Assembly: GCF_029868625.1 (NCBI RefSeq)
Contig: NZ_JARWOJ010000367.1
Span: 1-51,393, forward strand
Length of the DNA: 51,393 bases
Source: Nocardia neocaledoniensis
Lineage (GTDB): Bacteria; Actinomycetota; Actinomycetes; Mycobacteriales; Mycobacteriaceae
Reading direction: 5' to 3'
Each line of letters opens with the position of its first letter. Within the stretch, counting starts at the first letter, position 1. Positions 42,441 through 51,340 of this stretch are shown one piece after another. The notes under the pieces were generated by a model. The model saw nothing but the letters and a program-made list of their open reading frames with translations. It made no database searches and had not been told where the DNA came from. Position numbers and translations under genes: made by a program.

Positions 42441-43522
42441 CGGACCACCACCGAGCGCAGCACCTTGCCCGCGCCCATGGCCGCGAACGCCGCCTCGACA
42501 TCGTCGAGGCCGATCCGCTCGGTGACGAAACGGTCCAGCGGCAGCCTGCCCTGCCGGTAGAGGTCGACGAGCATCGGGAAGTCGCGTTCGGGCAGGCAGT
42601 CGCCGTACCAGGACGACTTCAGCGCGCCGCCGTGGGAGAACAGGTCGATCAGCGGCATGTCCAGGGTCATGTCCGGGGTCGGGACGCCGACGAGCACGAC
42701 GGTGCCCGCCAGGTCGCGGCCGTAGAACGCCTGCTTCCAGGTCTCCGGCCTGCCGACCGCGTCGATCACCACGTCGGCGCCCCAGCCGTCGGTGAGTTCC
42801 TTGATCCGCTCCACGACGTCCTCGGCGCTCGCGTCGATCGTGTGGGTGGCGCCGAACTCCCTGGCCCACTCCAGCTTCCGTGGATCGCGATCGATCGCGA
42901 TGATGGTGCCCGCCCCGGCGAGCCGGGCGCCTGCCACGGCCGCGTCGCCGACACCGCCGCAGCCGATCACCGCGACGCTGTCACCGCGCGAGACGGCGCC
43001 GGTGTTCATCGCGGCGCCGATGCCCGCCATCACGCCGCAGCCGAGCAGGCCCGCCACCGCCGGATCGGTCTCGGGATCGACCTTGGTGCACTGCTTCTCG
43101 TGCACGAGCGTCTTGTCGGCGAAGGCGCCGATGCCCAGCGCCGGGGTGAGCGGGGTGCCGTCGGTGAGTGTCATCGGGACGCTCGCGTTGTGGGTGTCGA
43201 AGCAGTACCACGGGCGGCCGCGGCGACAGGCCCGGCACTCCCCGCACACCGCGCGCCAGTTCAGCACCACCACATCGCCCTCGGCGACATGGGTGACCGC
43301 GGCGCCGACGGTCTCCACCACGCCGGCGGCCTCGTGGCCGAGCAGGAACGGGAACTGGTCGTTGATCCCGCCCTCGCGGTAGTGCAGGTCGGTGTGGCAG
43401 ACGCCGCAGGCCTGGACGCGGACGACCACATCGTGCGGTCCCGGATCGGGGATGACGATGTCGACGGTCTCGACCGGCGCGTCCTGCGCTCGGGCGATGA
43501 CGGCGCGTACGGTCTCGGGCAT
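42437..43522 (-). CDS. mscR: S-(hydroxymethyl)mycothiol dehydrogenase / nitrosomycothiol reductase
   Basis: A 361-residue zinc-dependent class III alcohol dehydrogenase. It shows the catalytic-zinc region ACGVCHTD and GHEAAG, the structural-zinc cluster [15 protein letters not shown] and the NAD fold [11 protein letters not shown] followed by AIDRD. It matches the mycothiol-dependent formaldehyde dehydrogenase AdhE2/MscR. It oxidises the formaldehyde-mycothiol adduct and may reduce S-nitrosomycothiol. It heads a two-gene operon with the MBL hydrolase. Confidence 0.9.
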   Translation of the reverse strand: MPETVRAVIARAQDAPVETVDIVIPDPGPHDVVVRVQACGVCHTDLHYREGGINDQFPFLLGHEAAGVVETVGAAVTHVAEGDVVVLNWRAVCGECRACRRGRPWYCFDTHNASVPMTLTDGTPLTPALGIGAFADKTLVHEKQCTKVDPETDPAVAGLLGCGVMAGIGAAMNTGAVSRGDSVAVIGCGGVGDAAVAGARLAGAGTIIAIDRDPRKLEWAREFGATHTIDASAEDVVERIKELTDGWGADVVIDAVGRPETWKQAFYGRDLAGTVVLVGVPTPDMTLDMPLIDLFSHGGALKSSWYGDCLPERDFPMLVDLYRQGRLPLDRFVTERIGLDDVEAAFAAMGAGKVLRSVVVR

Positions 43523-43578
43523 GCGGTACTCCTAGGGTCGGCGTGATCTCCTCCCACGCTAGCGCCGCGCCCGCTCGC

Positions 43579-43797
43579 TCAGTCGGGGATGGGTGGTATC
43601 TCGCCGGTCGGTGTGCCGAGTTCTTCGCGCACATGATGTTCCACGAGCAGCGGCACGAAGTCCCGGACGTGCACCTGCGCGAAATGGTCGTAGGCGTGCT
43701 GGACGATGTCGGCGATCTCGGCGGGGGCGATCGTGGGATAACGGATGGTCAGCCGTTCGATGACCTCGTCGAGTTGCTGGTCCTCGTGAGTAGTCAT
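43579..43797 (-). CDS. three-helix-bundle dimerization-domain small protein
   Basis: A 72-residue acidic helical protein with LTIRYPTIAPAEIADIVQHA and RDFVPLLVEHHVREEL. These are typical of the small actinobacterial three-helix-bundle family. It appears leaderless: its -10 element ends six bases before the ATG. The function is unknown. Confidence 0.75.
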   Translation of the reverse strand: MTTHEDQQLDEVIERLTIRYPTIAPAEIADIVQHAYDHFAQVHVRDFVPLLVEHHVREELGTPTGEIPPIPD

Positions 43798-43803
43798 ATC
43801 TCA

Positions 43804-43831
43804 GGGTTACCCCCGGACCCCGCCGGGTCAA
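43804..43831 (-). promoter_or_regulatory. promoter of the three-helix-bundle gene, leaderless
   Basis: On the minus strand TTGACC (43831-43826), 16 bp, TAACCC (43809-43804), then six bases to the ATG at 43797. The expected start point coincides with the start codon. Confidence 0.6.
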
Positions 43832-43835
43832 CACG

Positions 43836-44711
43836 TCACTTCTCGTCGAAGACCAGATCGGCCGGCGGATGGGTCAGGCGCACGGTGTCGCCCTCGACGA
43901 CGGTGATGGCGTCCAGGCCGGTGGTGGAATGGCCGGTGGACAGGATGAAGAAGCGGTCGGCGGCCTGGGCGAGGAAGGCGGGGAACCCGGCCAGGGACAG
44001 GTCTCCGTCGCCGAGTTCGAGATAGTCGGCGAGGCGGCGGAAGAGCTTGGGCAGCAGCACCAGGTCGTCGGTGAGCGAGGTCGGGGAGGTCACCGCCGCG
44101 CCGGTGGTCGTCACGTCGGCCGCCCACACACCGAGTGGGGTGGGCGCGGTGGCGGCGGCGGTCGCGACCGCCGCGAATTCCGCGCGCAAGGTGGGGAACA
44201 GGCTGCGATAGAACGTCGGATAGGCCAGTCCGGTCGCCAGCTGGTGGTGGTTGAGGGTGAGCCGCAGCAGGGCGACGTCGACGAACATCTCGCTGCCGGA
44301 GGCCTGCGGCGCGGCCCCTCGACCGGCGAACGCGACACAGCGGCCGTGCAGATCGGCGCCGCGGGTGAGGATGAAGCCGGGAACGGTGTCCTGGTCGGTG
44401 GCGGTCACCGTCTCCGCCTCGTTGCGCACCACACCGGTGAACCCCAGCCAGGCGAGCAGCTCCGCGGCGGCCGCGTGCGCCAAGGCGAGCGGCTGGTGGG
44501 TGCGGGTGCCGTGCCGGGGGGTGTAGTGCGTCTCGAGCGAGTCGACGCCGTCCAGGCGCAGCTGCGCGGCACCGGAGGCATTGCGCTTGACGCGGTGTGG
44601 GCCCGGCACGCGGTCCCATACGGTCGGGTCGTCGGGCCGGAAGCGCACCGAGTCGCCGTCGGGCTGGGCGCCCTCGGCGACGAACACTCCGGAGATCAGC
44701 AGAAACGGCAT
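43836..44711 (-). CDS. thermonuclease-like (SNase-fold) hypothetical protein
   Basis: A 291-residue cytosolic protein. The N-terminal 100 residues read like the OB-fold of staphylococcal nuclease: DGDSVRFRP, then AQLRLDGVDSLETHY, where RLDG(V/I)D-x-x-E is the calcium/active-site strand. The rest is helical (PTFYRSLFPTLRAEFAAV, LPKLFRRLADYLEL) and has no recognised domain. Similar proteins occur in actinobacteria. Nuclease activity is unproven because not all catalytic residues can be located by eye. The ATG at 44711 gives a start directly before the conserved region. Confidence 0.65.
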   Translation of the reverse strand: MPFLLISGVFVAEGAQPDGDSVRFRPDDPTVWDRVPGPHRVKRNASGAAQLRLDGVDSLETHYTPRHGTRTHQPLALAHAAAAELLAWLGFTGVVRNEAETVTATDQDTVPGFILTRGADLHGRCVAFAGRGAAPQASGSEMFVDVALLRLTLNHHQLATGLAYPTFYRSLFPTLRAEFAAVATAAATAPTPLGVWAADVTTTGAAVTSPTSLTDDLVLLPKLFRRLADYLELGDGDLSLAGFPAFLAQAADRFFILSTGHSTTGLDAITVVEGDTVRLTHPPADLVFDEK

Positions 44712-44957
44712 CGCGTGTCCTTCGTCTCGTGCGCGGGGCCGCCCGGGGGCGGTGGGCACCGGGCGGGCGTACCGCACCCAGTCTGGATATGCGCTGGCGC
44801 GCAGGGCAATACGGCCACCTCGATGGTTCGTCCGCTGTTCACGCGACGGTCACCACGGCCGGTCATAGACGGTGTCGATCGGAGTGATCGGTGTTGCGTC
44901 CTGGACGCGATCGGCCCTGGTGGGCACGGTGGAGGCGAGCTGACCAGAGGAGAAACC

Positions 44958-45734
44958 ATGCATCCCGCTCGATCGACAGTCCGTGGCGCCCGCGCGAGTG
45001 TGCTCGCCCTCGCTGTGCTCGCGGTGGGCATCGGCGCCTGCGCCGCCGACCCGGCGACGCCCGCCGCGGCGACCTCGACCTCGGCCGTGGCGCCCGCGCC
45101 GGCAGGCACGACGACGCAGGCGCCGCAGCCCACCCGTCAGCTCGACCACAGCCTCGACGACGACCTGCTCGACGCCGCCGAGGCCGACGACGCCGACCGC
45201 GTGCGCGACCTGATCGCCCGCGGCGCCGACCTGGAGGCGCGCGACGACGACGGCCGCACCCCGCTGGTCGAGGCCACCAAGAACCGCGCGAGCGCGGCCG
45301 CGCTCGCGCTGATCGACGCGGGCGCCGACGTGAACGCCAAGGACGACCTGCAAGACTCGGCCTACCTGTACGCGGGAGCCGAGGGGATCGACGACATCCT
45401 CGCCGCCACCCTCAGCCACGGCGCCGACCTGCGCAGCGTCAACCGCTACGGCGGCACCGCGCTCATCCCCGCCAGCGAGCACGGGCATGTGAGCACCGTG
45501 CGCATGCTGATCGCCGCCGGGGTCGATGTCGACCACGTCAACACGCCGCGGTGGACGGCCCTGCAGGAGGCGATCGTCTACGGCGACGGCTCCCAGCGCT
45601 ACCAGGAGACCGTCACCGCGCTGCTCGACGCGGGCGCCGACCCGCGGATCCGCGACGCGGACGGGCGCACCGCGCTGGAGAACGCCGAACGTCTCGGCCA
45701 GGACGCGATCGTGGCGTTGCTGCGCGGACGCTGA
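44958..45734 (+). CDS. ankyrin-repeat lipoprotein
   Basis: A 258-residue protein with a lipoprotein signal (lipobox IGAC, Cys near residue 28), an Ala/Pro/Thr linker, and five ankyrin repeats from about residue 68 to the end (DLLDAAEADDADRVRDLIAR, DDGRTPLVEAT, TALIPASEHGHVSTVRMLI and others). AGAGGAG at 44946-44952 selects the ATG. It would be anchored on the outer face of the membrane as a protein-binding scaffold. The 246-bp divergent gap upstream shows no clear promoter. Confidence 0.85.
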   Translation: MHPARSTVRGARASVLALAVLAVGIGACAADPATPAAATSTSAVAPAPAGTTTQAPQPTRQLDHSLDDDLLDAAEADDADRVRDLIARGADLEARDDDGRTPLVEATKNRASAAALALIDAGADVNAKDDLQDSAYLYAGAEGIDDILAATLSHGADLRSVNRYGGTALIPASEHGHVSTVRMLIAAGVDVDHVNTPRWTALQEAIVYGDGSQRYQETVTALLDAGADPRIRDADGRTALENAERLGQDAIVALLRGR

Positions 45735-45761
45735 GGCTCACCGGCGTTCACCCGCGCGGAC

Positions 45762-45767
45762 TATCCT
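45762..45767 (+). promoter_or_regulatory. -10 element of a leaderless promoter
   Basis: TATCCT ends six bases before the ATG at 45774. No ribosome site is present. Confidence 0.45.
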
Positions 45768-45773
45768 CCATAT

Positions 45774-46691
45774 ATGGCCGAGGAAGCGCTGTTCCTGGAC
45801 CCCGTGATCGGTCGACCGGCGATCAAGATCGGCTACTTTCCCGATCAATGGGCCTTCGACCGGTTCGCCGCCGCCTACACCGCCGCGATGGCGGTGTTGC
45901 CGAGGCCCGATGCGATCGCCGCCGTCTCGACGACCTTCGGTCCGGTGCGCGCGTATCGCTTCGGCCCCGGCGGCGACACCCCGCTGGTGCTCCTGGCCGG
46001 ACGGCAGGCCTCCACCCCGATGTGGGCGGCGAACCTGCCCGGCCTGCTGGCTCAACGCACCGTGTGGGCGGTCGACAGCATCGGCGAACCGGGCGCGAGT
46101 GCCCAGCACCGGGAACTGGAGAACGGCCGTGATCAGGCGACCTGGATCGCGGAAACCCTTGCCGGACTTGGTCTTGCGCGCGCCCACCTGCTCGGGGTGA
46201 GCATCGGGGGGAACCTGGCGGTGCAGACGGCGCTGCATCGGCCCGAAGTCGTCGCCTCGATCACCCTGCTCGATCCGGCCAACACCTTCGCCCCACTGAG
46301 CTGGAAGATGATCGCGGTGTCGCTGGGCAGCACCGTGCCGATGATGCCGGACAGCGTGCGCCACCGGTTGCTGAGCTGGATCTCCGGGGGTGTCCCCGTC
46401 GACGACACGGTGCCGGAGGGTCGGCTCATCGCGTCGGGCATGAAGGACTATCGGGGCGCGCAGCCGTTGCTGCCGCGCCCGACCGAAGAGCAGTTGCGCG
46501 GCCTCACCGTCCCGGTCCTCGCCCTGTTCGCCGGTCGCAGCATCGTGCACGACGCGGCGAAGGCCGCCGAGACCGCGCGGCTGATCCCCGGCGCGCAGGT
46601 GGAGGTGTGGCCGGACGCCTCGCACGCGATCAACGGCGAGTACCCGGACCGCATCGCCCGGCGCTTCGCCGAATTCACCGCGACGAGCTGA
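45774..46691 (+). CDS. alpha/beta hydrolase
   Basis: A 305-residue alpha/beta-hydrolase. The nucleophile Ser lies in GVSIGGN, and His in ASHAING near the C-terminus. The N-terminal 50 residues (WAFDRFAAAYTAAMAVLP) are an extra helical cap seen in some carboxylesterase-like proteins. Its 3' end overlaps the convergent regulator gene by 17 bp. Confidence 0.8.
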   Translation: MAEEALFLDPVIGRPAIKIGYFPDQWAFDRFAAAYTAAMAVLPRPDAIAAVSTTFGPVRAYRFGPGGDTPLVLLAGRQASTPMWAANLPGLLAQRTVWAVDSIGEPGASAQHRELENGRDQATWIAETLAGLGLARAHLLGVSIGGNLAVQTALHRPEVVASITLLDPANTFAPLSWKMIAVSLGSTVPMMPDSVRHRLLSWISGGVPVDDTVPEGRLIASGMKDYRGAQPLLPRPTEEQLRGLTVPVLALFAGRSIVHDAAKAAETARLIPGAQVEVWPDASHAINGEYPDRIARRFAEFTATS

Positions 46692-47667
46692 TCGTTCCGG
46701 TGTCGCCGTGCCGCGCGAGCGTGGCCCGGTAGTGGGCGGGCGCGACCCCGAACTGCCGCACGAACGCCTGCCGGAGCGACTCGGCTGTGCCGAAACCACA
46801 GCGCGTCGCGATCACCGCGACCGGCGTCGTCGTGTGCACGAGCAACTGCGCCGCGGCCTCGACCCGCGCGCGGCGGATGTGCCTGCCGGGCGTGACGCCG
46901 AGATATCGGCCGAACAGGCGGGTCAGGTGGCGAGCGCTCACCCCTTCGCGCGCGGCGAGCGCCGCGGTGGACAGATCGTCGGCCAGATGCGCGGCGATGT
47001 GGGCGGTGACGCGGCGCACGAGCGCGTGCTCGGCCTGCGGCTGCGCGATGAACATGCTCATCTGCGCCTGCGAACCCGGCCGCTGCAGATAGGTCACCAG
47101 ACCGCGCGCGACCTGCCTGGCGAGCTCCGCGCCGTGGTCCTCCTCGACGAAATCGAGCATGAGGTCGATCGCGCTGGTCATGCCCGCGGCCGTCGCCACC
47201 CGGCCGTCGCGGATGTAGATCGGGTCGGAATCGACGGTGACATCGGGGTATTCGGCGGCCAGTTCGTCGGCCGTGATCCAGTGCGTGGTCGCCCGCTTGC
47301 CGTCGAGCAGCCCGGCCGCCGCCAGCACGCTCGCGCCGGTGCAGACCGAGGCGACGCGGCGACTCACCGCGGCGAGCCGCCGGACATGGGCGACGAGGGC
47401 TGTGTCGCGCGCCGCGTCCTGATGACCGAGACCGCCGGAAACGACCAGGGAGTCGAGGGGCCCGGTGATCTGCTCCAGCCGCGCCTCGCCGTGTAGCCGC
47501 AGTCCGGAATCGCAGGTGATCGTGCGGCCACCCCTGGTCGCCAGCTCGATCCGGTACGCCGGGTCGGCGCCGATCCGATTGGCGAGGGCCAGGGTGGTGG
47601 TGACGCACGACAGGTCGAGCAGTTCGGCGCCGTCGTAGCCGATGACGACAACGGTCCTGGCACCCAT
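46675..47667 (-). CDS. GlxA-family AraC-type regulator
   Basis: A 330-residue protein with an N-terminal DJ-1/PfpI-like domain (about 5-170, with SVCTGASVLAAAG at the nucleophile elbow) and a C-terminal AraC double helix-turn-helix (about 225-320; LSTAALAAREGVSARHLTRL and PVAVIATRCGFGTAESLRQAF). Such regulators sense small molecules and usually activate a nearby gene. The divergent membrane protein at 47814 is the natural candidate, with a dyad at 47705-47737 between them. Confidence 0.87.
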   Translation of the reverse strand: MGARTVVVIGYDGAELLDLSCVTTTLALANRIGADPAYRIELATRGGRTITCDSGLRLHGEARLEQITGPLDSLVVSGGLGHQDAARDTALVAHVRRLAAVSRRVASVCTGASVLAAAGLLDGKRATTHWITADELAAEYPDVTVDSDPIYIRDGRVATAAGMTSAIDLMLDFVEEDHGAELARQVARGLVTYLQRPGSQAQMSMFIAQPQAEHALVRRVTAHIAAHLADDLSTAALAAREGVSARHLTRLFGRYLGVTPGRHIRRARVEAAAQLLVHTTTPVAVIATRCGFGTAESLRQAFVRQFGVAPAHYRATLARHGDTGTISSSR

Positions 47668-47704
47668 GTGGTCAGTGTAAATGCGCGCGGCGTCGTCGGC
47701 GCAG

Positions 47705-47737
47705 GTCTGTTCTGCCAGGAATCCCAAGAAAACAGAC
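47705..47737. promoter_or_regulatory. 33-bp dyad in the GlxA/membrane-protein gap
   Basis: Outer arms GTCTGTT (47705-47711) and AACAGAC (47731-47737) share their axis with an inner GGA-A-TCC. It is centred between the divergent genes and is a possible site for the GlxA-type regulator, although AraC-type proteins often bind direct repeats. Confidence 0.45.
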
Positions 47738-47813
47738 GCGATGGGCCGGGGCTGTCGACCTCCCCGTCGATCGGGCGCGACGCTGAGCGGACATCGATCC
47801 ACGGAGGCGTGAC

Positions 47814-48386
47814 ATGACTGCCCGAACCGAACGTATACCCCTGCGGCGCGGGTCTTTTCCGGACGCGGCACTGCACCGCTGGCCGAGTCTGCTCGCCCTG
47901 GGCCTGGTGGTGCTGATCTGGCCGACCGGGGCGGAGACCACGGTCCGGATGCTGGCCGAGGTGCTCGTCGTCCTGCCGCTGATCTATCTGGTCACCGCGG
48001 CGCTGGGCCGGGCCGATCGCACCTGGCTCGTCTTCGGCGCGCTCACCGTCCTGTTCGGCGCGCTCGCCGCCCAGGACGTCGTGCCGACGACGGCGGGCTT
48101 GACGGTGGTGGCCGTGCTCGCCGTGGCGCCGGCGGCGCGGACCGGCCGGGTCGACCGGGTCTTCCTGCTGCAAGTCGCGGGCTTCGTCCTCTTCACCACG
48201 ATCGCGGTGCTGGCCCAGCACGTCGACCTCGGCCTGGCGCGGGTCCTCGTCGCGGCGGGCTGGTTCGCCCACGGCCTGTGGGACTACGAGCACCGGCACG
48301 CACATCGCACGGTCGCCCGCAGCTTCGCCGAGTTCTGCGGCCTGATCGATGTGCTCGTCGGCGTGGCGGTGCTGCTGGTGCCCTGA
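47814..48386 (+). CDS. membrane protein of unknown function
   Basis: A 190-residue protein with six or seven hydrophobic segments separated by short Arg-rich loops and no domain I recognise. ACGGAGG at 47801-47807 gives a good ribosome site. It is divergent from the GlxA-type regulator and is probably its target. Confidence 0.7.
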   Translation: MTARTERIPLRRGSFPDAALHRWPSLLALGLVVLIWPTGAETTVRMLAEVLVVLPLIYLVTAALGRADRTWLVFGALTVLFGALAAQDVVPTTAGLTVVAVLAVAPAARTGRVDRVFLLQVAGFVLFTTIAVLAQHVDLGLARVLVAAGWFAHGLWDYEHRHAHRTVARSFAEFCGLIDVLVGVAVLLVP

Positions 48387-48429
48387 CCGGACCGTAACCA
48401 CGGCGCGCGAACGACGTTCTGACGCGGCA

Positions 48430-49083
48430 CTATTCGGCGTCGCCGGCGATCCGGCCGAGGACGGCGCCGACGACCAGGAAACCGCTGTCGACGACGTCCT
48501 CCAATGGCTGGCGGTAGTCGTCGAGGACCCACTTCTGGGCGATGATCAGGATGGCGCCGACCAGCCCGAGGACGACCATCCGCACGCTCACCTCGGGGTG
48601 GTTGTCCAGGTCCACGTGCGGCGTCAGCAGGGCCAGGCAGATGTCGACCAGTGCGTCGAGGACGTCGTGATAGGCGCGATCGACCGTCGGGCTCACGCCG
48701 AGGATCTCGAAGAAGGCGATCCGCGGCACCCGGGGGTCGTCGCGGATGAGCTGGAAGTACGCCCTCAGCGCGCCGCGCACCCTGGTATCGATGTCGGCGT
48801 CGGTGTCGCCGATGCCGAGATGGATCGCCTCGAGCATGCGCGCGGTCACCTCGCGATACACCTCGAGCAGCAGATCCTCGCTGTCGGTGAAGGATTCGTA
48901 GAAGTACCGCTTGCCGACCCCGGCCGCGGTGCACAGCGTGATGACGGTGGTGTTGCGGTAGCCGTCGGTGCCGAAGGCCTCGGTCGCGGCCTCGATCAGC
49001 CGGGCCCGGCGCTCCCGCTGTCGCTGCCCTGGCGCGGCGCCGCGGTACCTGCGGCCGTCGGGGTCGAGTTCGGGCGCGCTCAC
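48430..49083 (-). CDS. TetR/AcrR-family regulator
   Basis: A 217-residue protein with HTH residues NTTVITLCTAAGVGKRYFYE (about 44-63) and a helical ligand domain. The start is a GTG at 49083. It is divergent from the secreted CocE-type hydrolase, and the 150-bp gap holds a 19-bp palindrome, so the hydrolase gene is its likely target. The 43 bp to the convergent membrane-protein gene contain nothing notable. Confidence 0.84.
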   Translation of the reverse strand: MSAPELDPDGRRYRGAAPGQRQRERRARLIEAATEAFGTDGYRNTTVITLCTAAGVGKRYFYESFTDSEDLLLEVYREVTARMLEAIHLGIGDTDADIDTRVRGALRAYFQLIRDDPRVPRIAFFEILGVSPTVDRAYHDVLDALVDICLALLTPHVDLDNHPEVSVRMVVLGLVGAILIIAQKWVLDDYRQPLEDVVDSGFLVVGAVLGRIAGDAE

Positions 49084-49161
49084 GACACCGATTCTGTCAG
49101 GTGCGCTCTCGGAGCCGGTGCGCGCGTGGGGATCGCCGGGAACATGTTCTTGCGATCGAAC

Positions 49162-49180
49162 GTGACGCAGGCTACGTTAC
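49162..49180. promoter_or_regulatory. TetR-type palindromic operator
   Basis: GTGACGCAGGCTACGTTAC is a 19-bp palindrome in which 7 of 9 base pairs are symmetrical. It lies between the divergent TetR and CocE-type genes. Confidence 0.6.
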
Positions 49181-49195
49181 TTCCCGGTACGGGAA
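49181..49195. promoter_or_regulatory. second palindrome, adjacent
   Basis: TTCCCG-GTA-CGGGAA is a perfect 6-bp inverted repeat directly abutting the palindrome at 49162-49180. TTCCCG recurs at 49204-49209. It could be a hairpin in the leader or a second operator. Confidence 0.45.
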
Positions 49196-49233
49196 CGTCG
49201 TGGTTCCCGATGGTGGAGGGCTGAGACCGAAGC

Positions 49234-51267
49234 ATGATCAAACATCGAGGGCGTTTCGCCGCCCTGATCGCGTCTGTCGTGGTGATGGTGGGGGCGGTCG
49301 CCTCGGCCCCGGTCGGCCAGGCATTGCCTGCCGACGGTGGCCTGGACGCGCAGTTCGTCGCCACCCACAACGGGCCGCAGCAGTACCCGAACGTGTTCAT
49401 CGAATGGGACGTGCCGATCACCATGAGTGACGGAACGGTATTGAAAGCCAACGTCTATCACCCGGCGGGCGCCGACGGTCAGCCGATCGCCGAGCCGACG
49501 CCGACCATCGTCAATATGACGCCCTACACCAAGCTGGTGTCCAATATCGCGGACTCGACGCTCGCGGTGCCCGGGCTGTCGGAACTGCTGATGCCGGTGC
49601 TGCAGAACCTGGACTTCTCGCCCTTCGGCTTCAGCACCCTCAGCGACATGATGAAGGCGCTGCCCGGCGGCGCCGCCCGCACCTTCGGCGTCGACCGCAA
49701 CCTGATCCGCGGCGGCTACACCCAGGTCGTCGTCGACGTGCGCGGCACCGGATTCTCCCAGGGCACCTGGCAGGTGTTCGGCGAACGCGAACAGCTCGAC
49801 GGCGTCGAGGTGGTCGACTGGGCCGCGAAGCAGGGCTGGTCCAACGGCAAGATCGGCATGAGCGGCATCTCCTACTCGGGGATCAACCAGCTGCACACCG
49901 CGCAGCGTCAGCCCGAGGCGCTGAAGGCGATCTTCCCGATCGTGCCGGGCAGCGACCTCATCCGCGATGTCGCGGCGCCCGGCGGCGCGCTCGGCATCGG
50001 CTTCATCCCGGCCTGGCTGCTCGCCGTCGACGGCGCGAAACTGCTGCCCGACCTGGTCTCGATCCTGACCGGCAAGTTCGACTGGCAGTGGCTGGCCGAC
50101 CGCGTGCGTGACCCGTTCACCTTCTTCAATGTCCTCATCGCGGCACTGACCACGCCGACGGTGGAACAGATTCCGCCGGAGATGGCCTCGATCCTCGACG
50201 ACGAGAGCCCGCTGCGCACCGCCTGGGTCGGCGAACCGGATCAGGTGCGGGTACCGACGTTCCTCTACGGCGGCTGGCACGACATCTTCACCTACTCGAC
50301 CCCGCGCATCTACAACGCCGTCGACGTGCCCGCTGAGCAGAAGAAGCTCATCATGGGCGACGTCTACCACGTGACGGTGAGCTCGGGCCTCGGCCAGGCC
50401 GGTGCGCCCGCCCCGCTGGAATCGTTGCAGCGCGCCTGGTTCGACAAGTGGCTCAAGGGCATCGACAACGGCGTCGACCGGTACGAGCCGGTCACCCTGT
50501 GGCAACAGGGCAGCGAGCAGTGGACCACCGACGTGGCCTTCCCGCGGCCGGGGATGCAGCACCGGCGGCTCTACCTGGACGCCGCGTCGTCGGGAACCGC
50601 CCCGGGCGCGCGGTACGACGGCAGCCTGGTCGCGTCGCCCGGTGCGGCGCAGCGGGTCTCGGTCGATCCCAGCCTCACCACGATCTGCTCGCGCGATGCC
50701 GCGCAGGGCACGGCGGGCCTGGTCCCGCTGCCGGATGTGTGCGTCGAGGACGCCAGGATCAGTGAGGGCGCCGCGCTGACCTTCACCTCCGCCCCGGTCA
50801 CCCAGCCCACCCGGATCTCCGGTGCGATCGCCGCGCACCTGAACACCGTGCTCGACGCGACCGACGGGTACTGGACCGTCACGGTGAACGATGTCGCCCC
50901 CGACGGCCGCTCGACCGTGTGGACGCAGGGCCAGCTGATGGCCTCGCTGCGCGCGGTGGACGACGGCAAGTCCACCCGCTCGCCCAACGGTGACTACACC
51001 GACCCGTATCCGTTCCTCACCCTCGACACCCGCCAGCCGGTGGTGCCGGGCGAACCGACCACGATCGACATCGGCATCCGCGCCACCGACGGCGTGCTGC
51101 TGCCCGGCCACCGGCTGCGCGTCGACGTGTTCGCGAGCAACTTCCCCAGCGGAATCCCGTTGCGGCCGTTGCTGAACGAGAGCGGACTGCGCACCCAGCA
51201 CCTCGAGCTCGATCCGGCGCGGCCGAGCTGGATCAACATTCCGATGGACACCGACCCCGGCTGGTGA
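49234..51267 (+). CDS. secreted CocE/NonD-family hydrolase (X-Pro dipeptidyl-peptidase type)
   Basis: A 677-residue exported protein. A signal peptide of about 30 residues precedes an S15-type alpha/beta-hydrolase domain with nucleophile Ser213 in GISYSG and Asp in GWHDIFTYS. It ends in a C-terminal jelly-roll domain (about 430-677; HRRLYLDAAS, GHRLRVDVFAS) as in CocE and Xaa-Pro dipeptidyl peptidases. It probably hydrolyses esters or acyl amides outside the cell or in the periplasm. An insert between strands (ADSTLAVPGLSELLMPVLQN) is typical of mycolata members. Control by the divergent TetR protein is likely. Confidence 0.87.
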   Translation: MIKHRGRFAALIASVVVMVGAVASAPVGQALPADGGLDAQFVATHNGPQQYPNVFIEWDVPITMSDGTVLKANVYHPAGADGQPIAEPTPTIVNMTPYTKLVSNIADSTLAVPGLSELLMPVLQNLDFSPFGFSTLSDMMKALPGGAARTFGVDRNLIRGGYTQVVVDVRGTGFSQGTWQVFGEREQLDGVEVVDWAAKQGWSNGKIGMSGISYSGINQLHTAQRQPEALKAIFPIVPGSDLIRDVAAPGGALGIGFIPAWLLAVDGAKLLPDLVSILTGKFDWQWLADRVRDPFTFFNVLIAALTTPTVEQIPPEMASILDDESPLRTAWVGEPDQVRVPTFLYGGWHDIFTYSTPRIYNAVDVPAEQKKLIMGDVYHVTVSSGLGQAGAPAPLESLQRAWFDKWLKGIDNGVDRYEPVTLWQQGSEQWTTDVAFPRPGMQHRRLYLDAASSGTAPGARYDGSLVASPGAAQRVSVDPSLTTICSRDAAQGTAGLVPLPDVCVEDARISEGAALTFTSAPVTQPTRISGAIAAHLNTVLDATDGYWTVTVNDVAPDGRSTVWTQGQLMASLRAVDDGKSTRSPNGDYTDPYPFLTLDTRQPVVPGEPTTIDIGIRATDGVLLPGHRLRVDVFASNFPSGIPLRPLLNESGLRTQHLELDPARPSWINIPMDTDPGW

Positions 51268-51274
51268 GCCGGAT

Positions 51275-51340
51275 TCACCCCGCCTCGAACAACCGCGTCA
51301 GGTCGTCGACGAACGCGGTGTAGGCCTTGGCCCCGGCGTT
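51275..51340 (-). CDS. C-terminal fragment of an unidentified protein
   Basis: On the minus strand the last 21 codons and a TGA are readable (ending YTAFVDDLTRLFEAG). The helical, acidic tail is protein-like, but the gene upstream is lost in homopolymer sequence and the window edge. It converges with the CocE-type gene. The family is not recognised. Confidence 0.4.
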   Translation of the reverse strand, partial: NAGAKAYTAFVDDLTRLFEAG

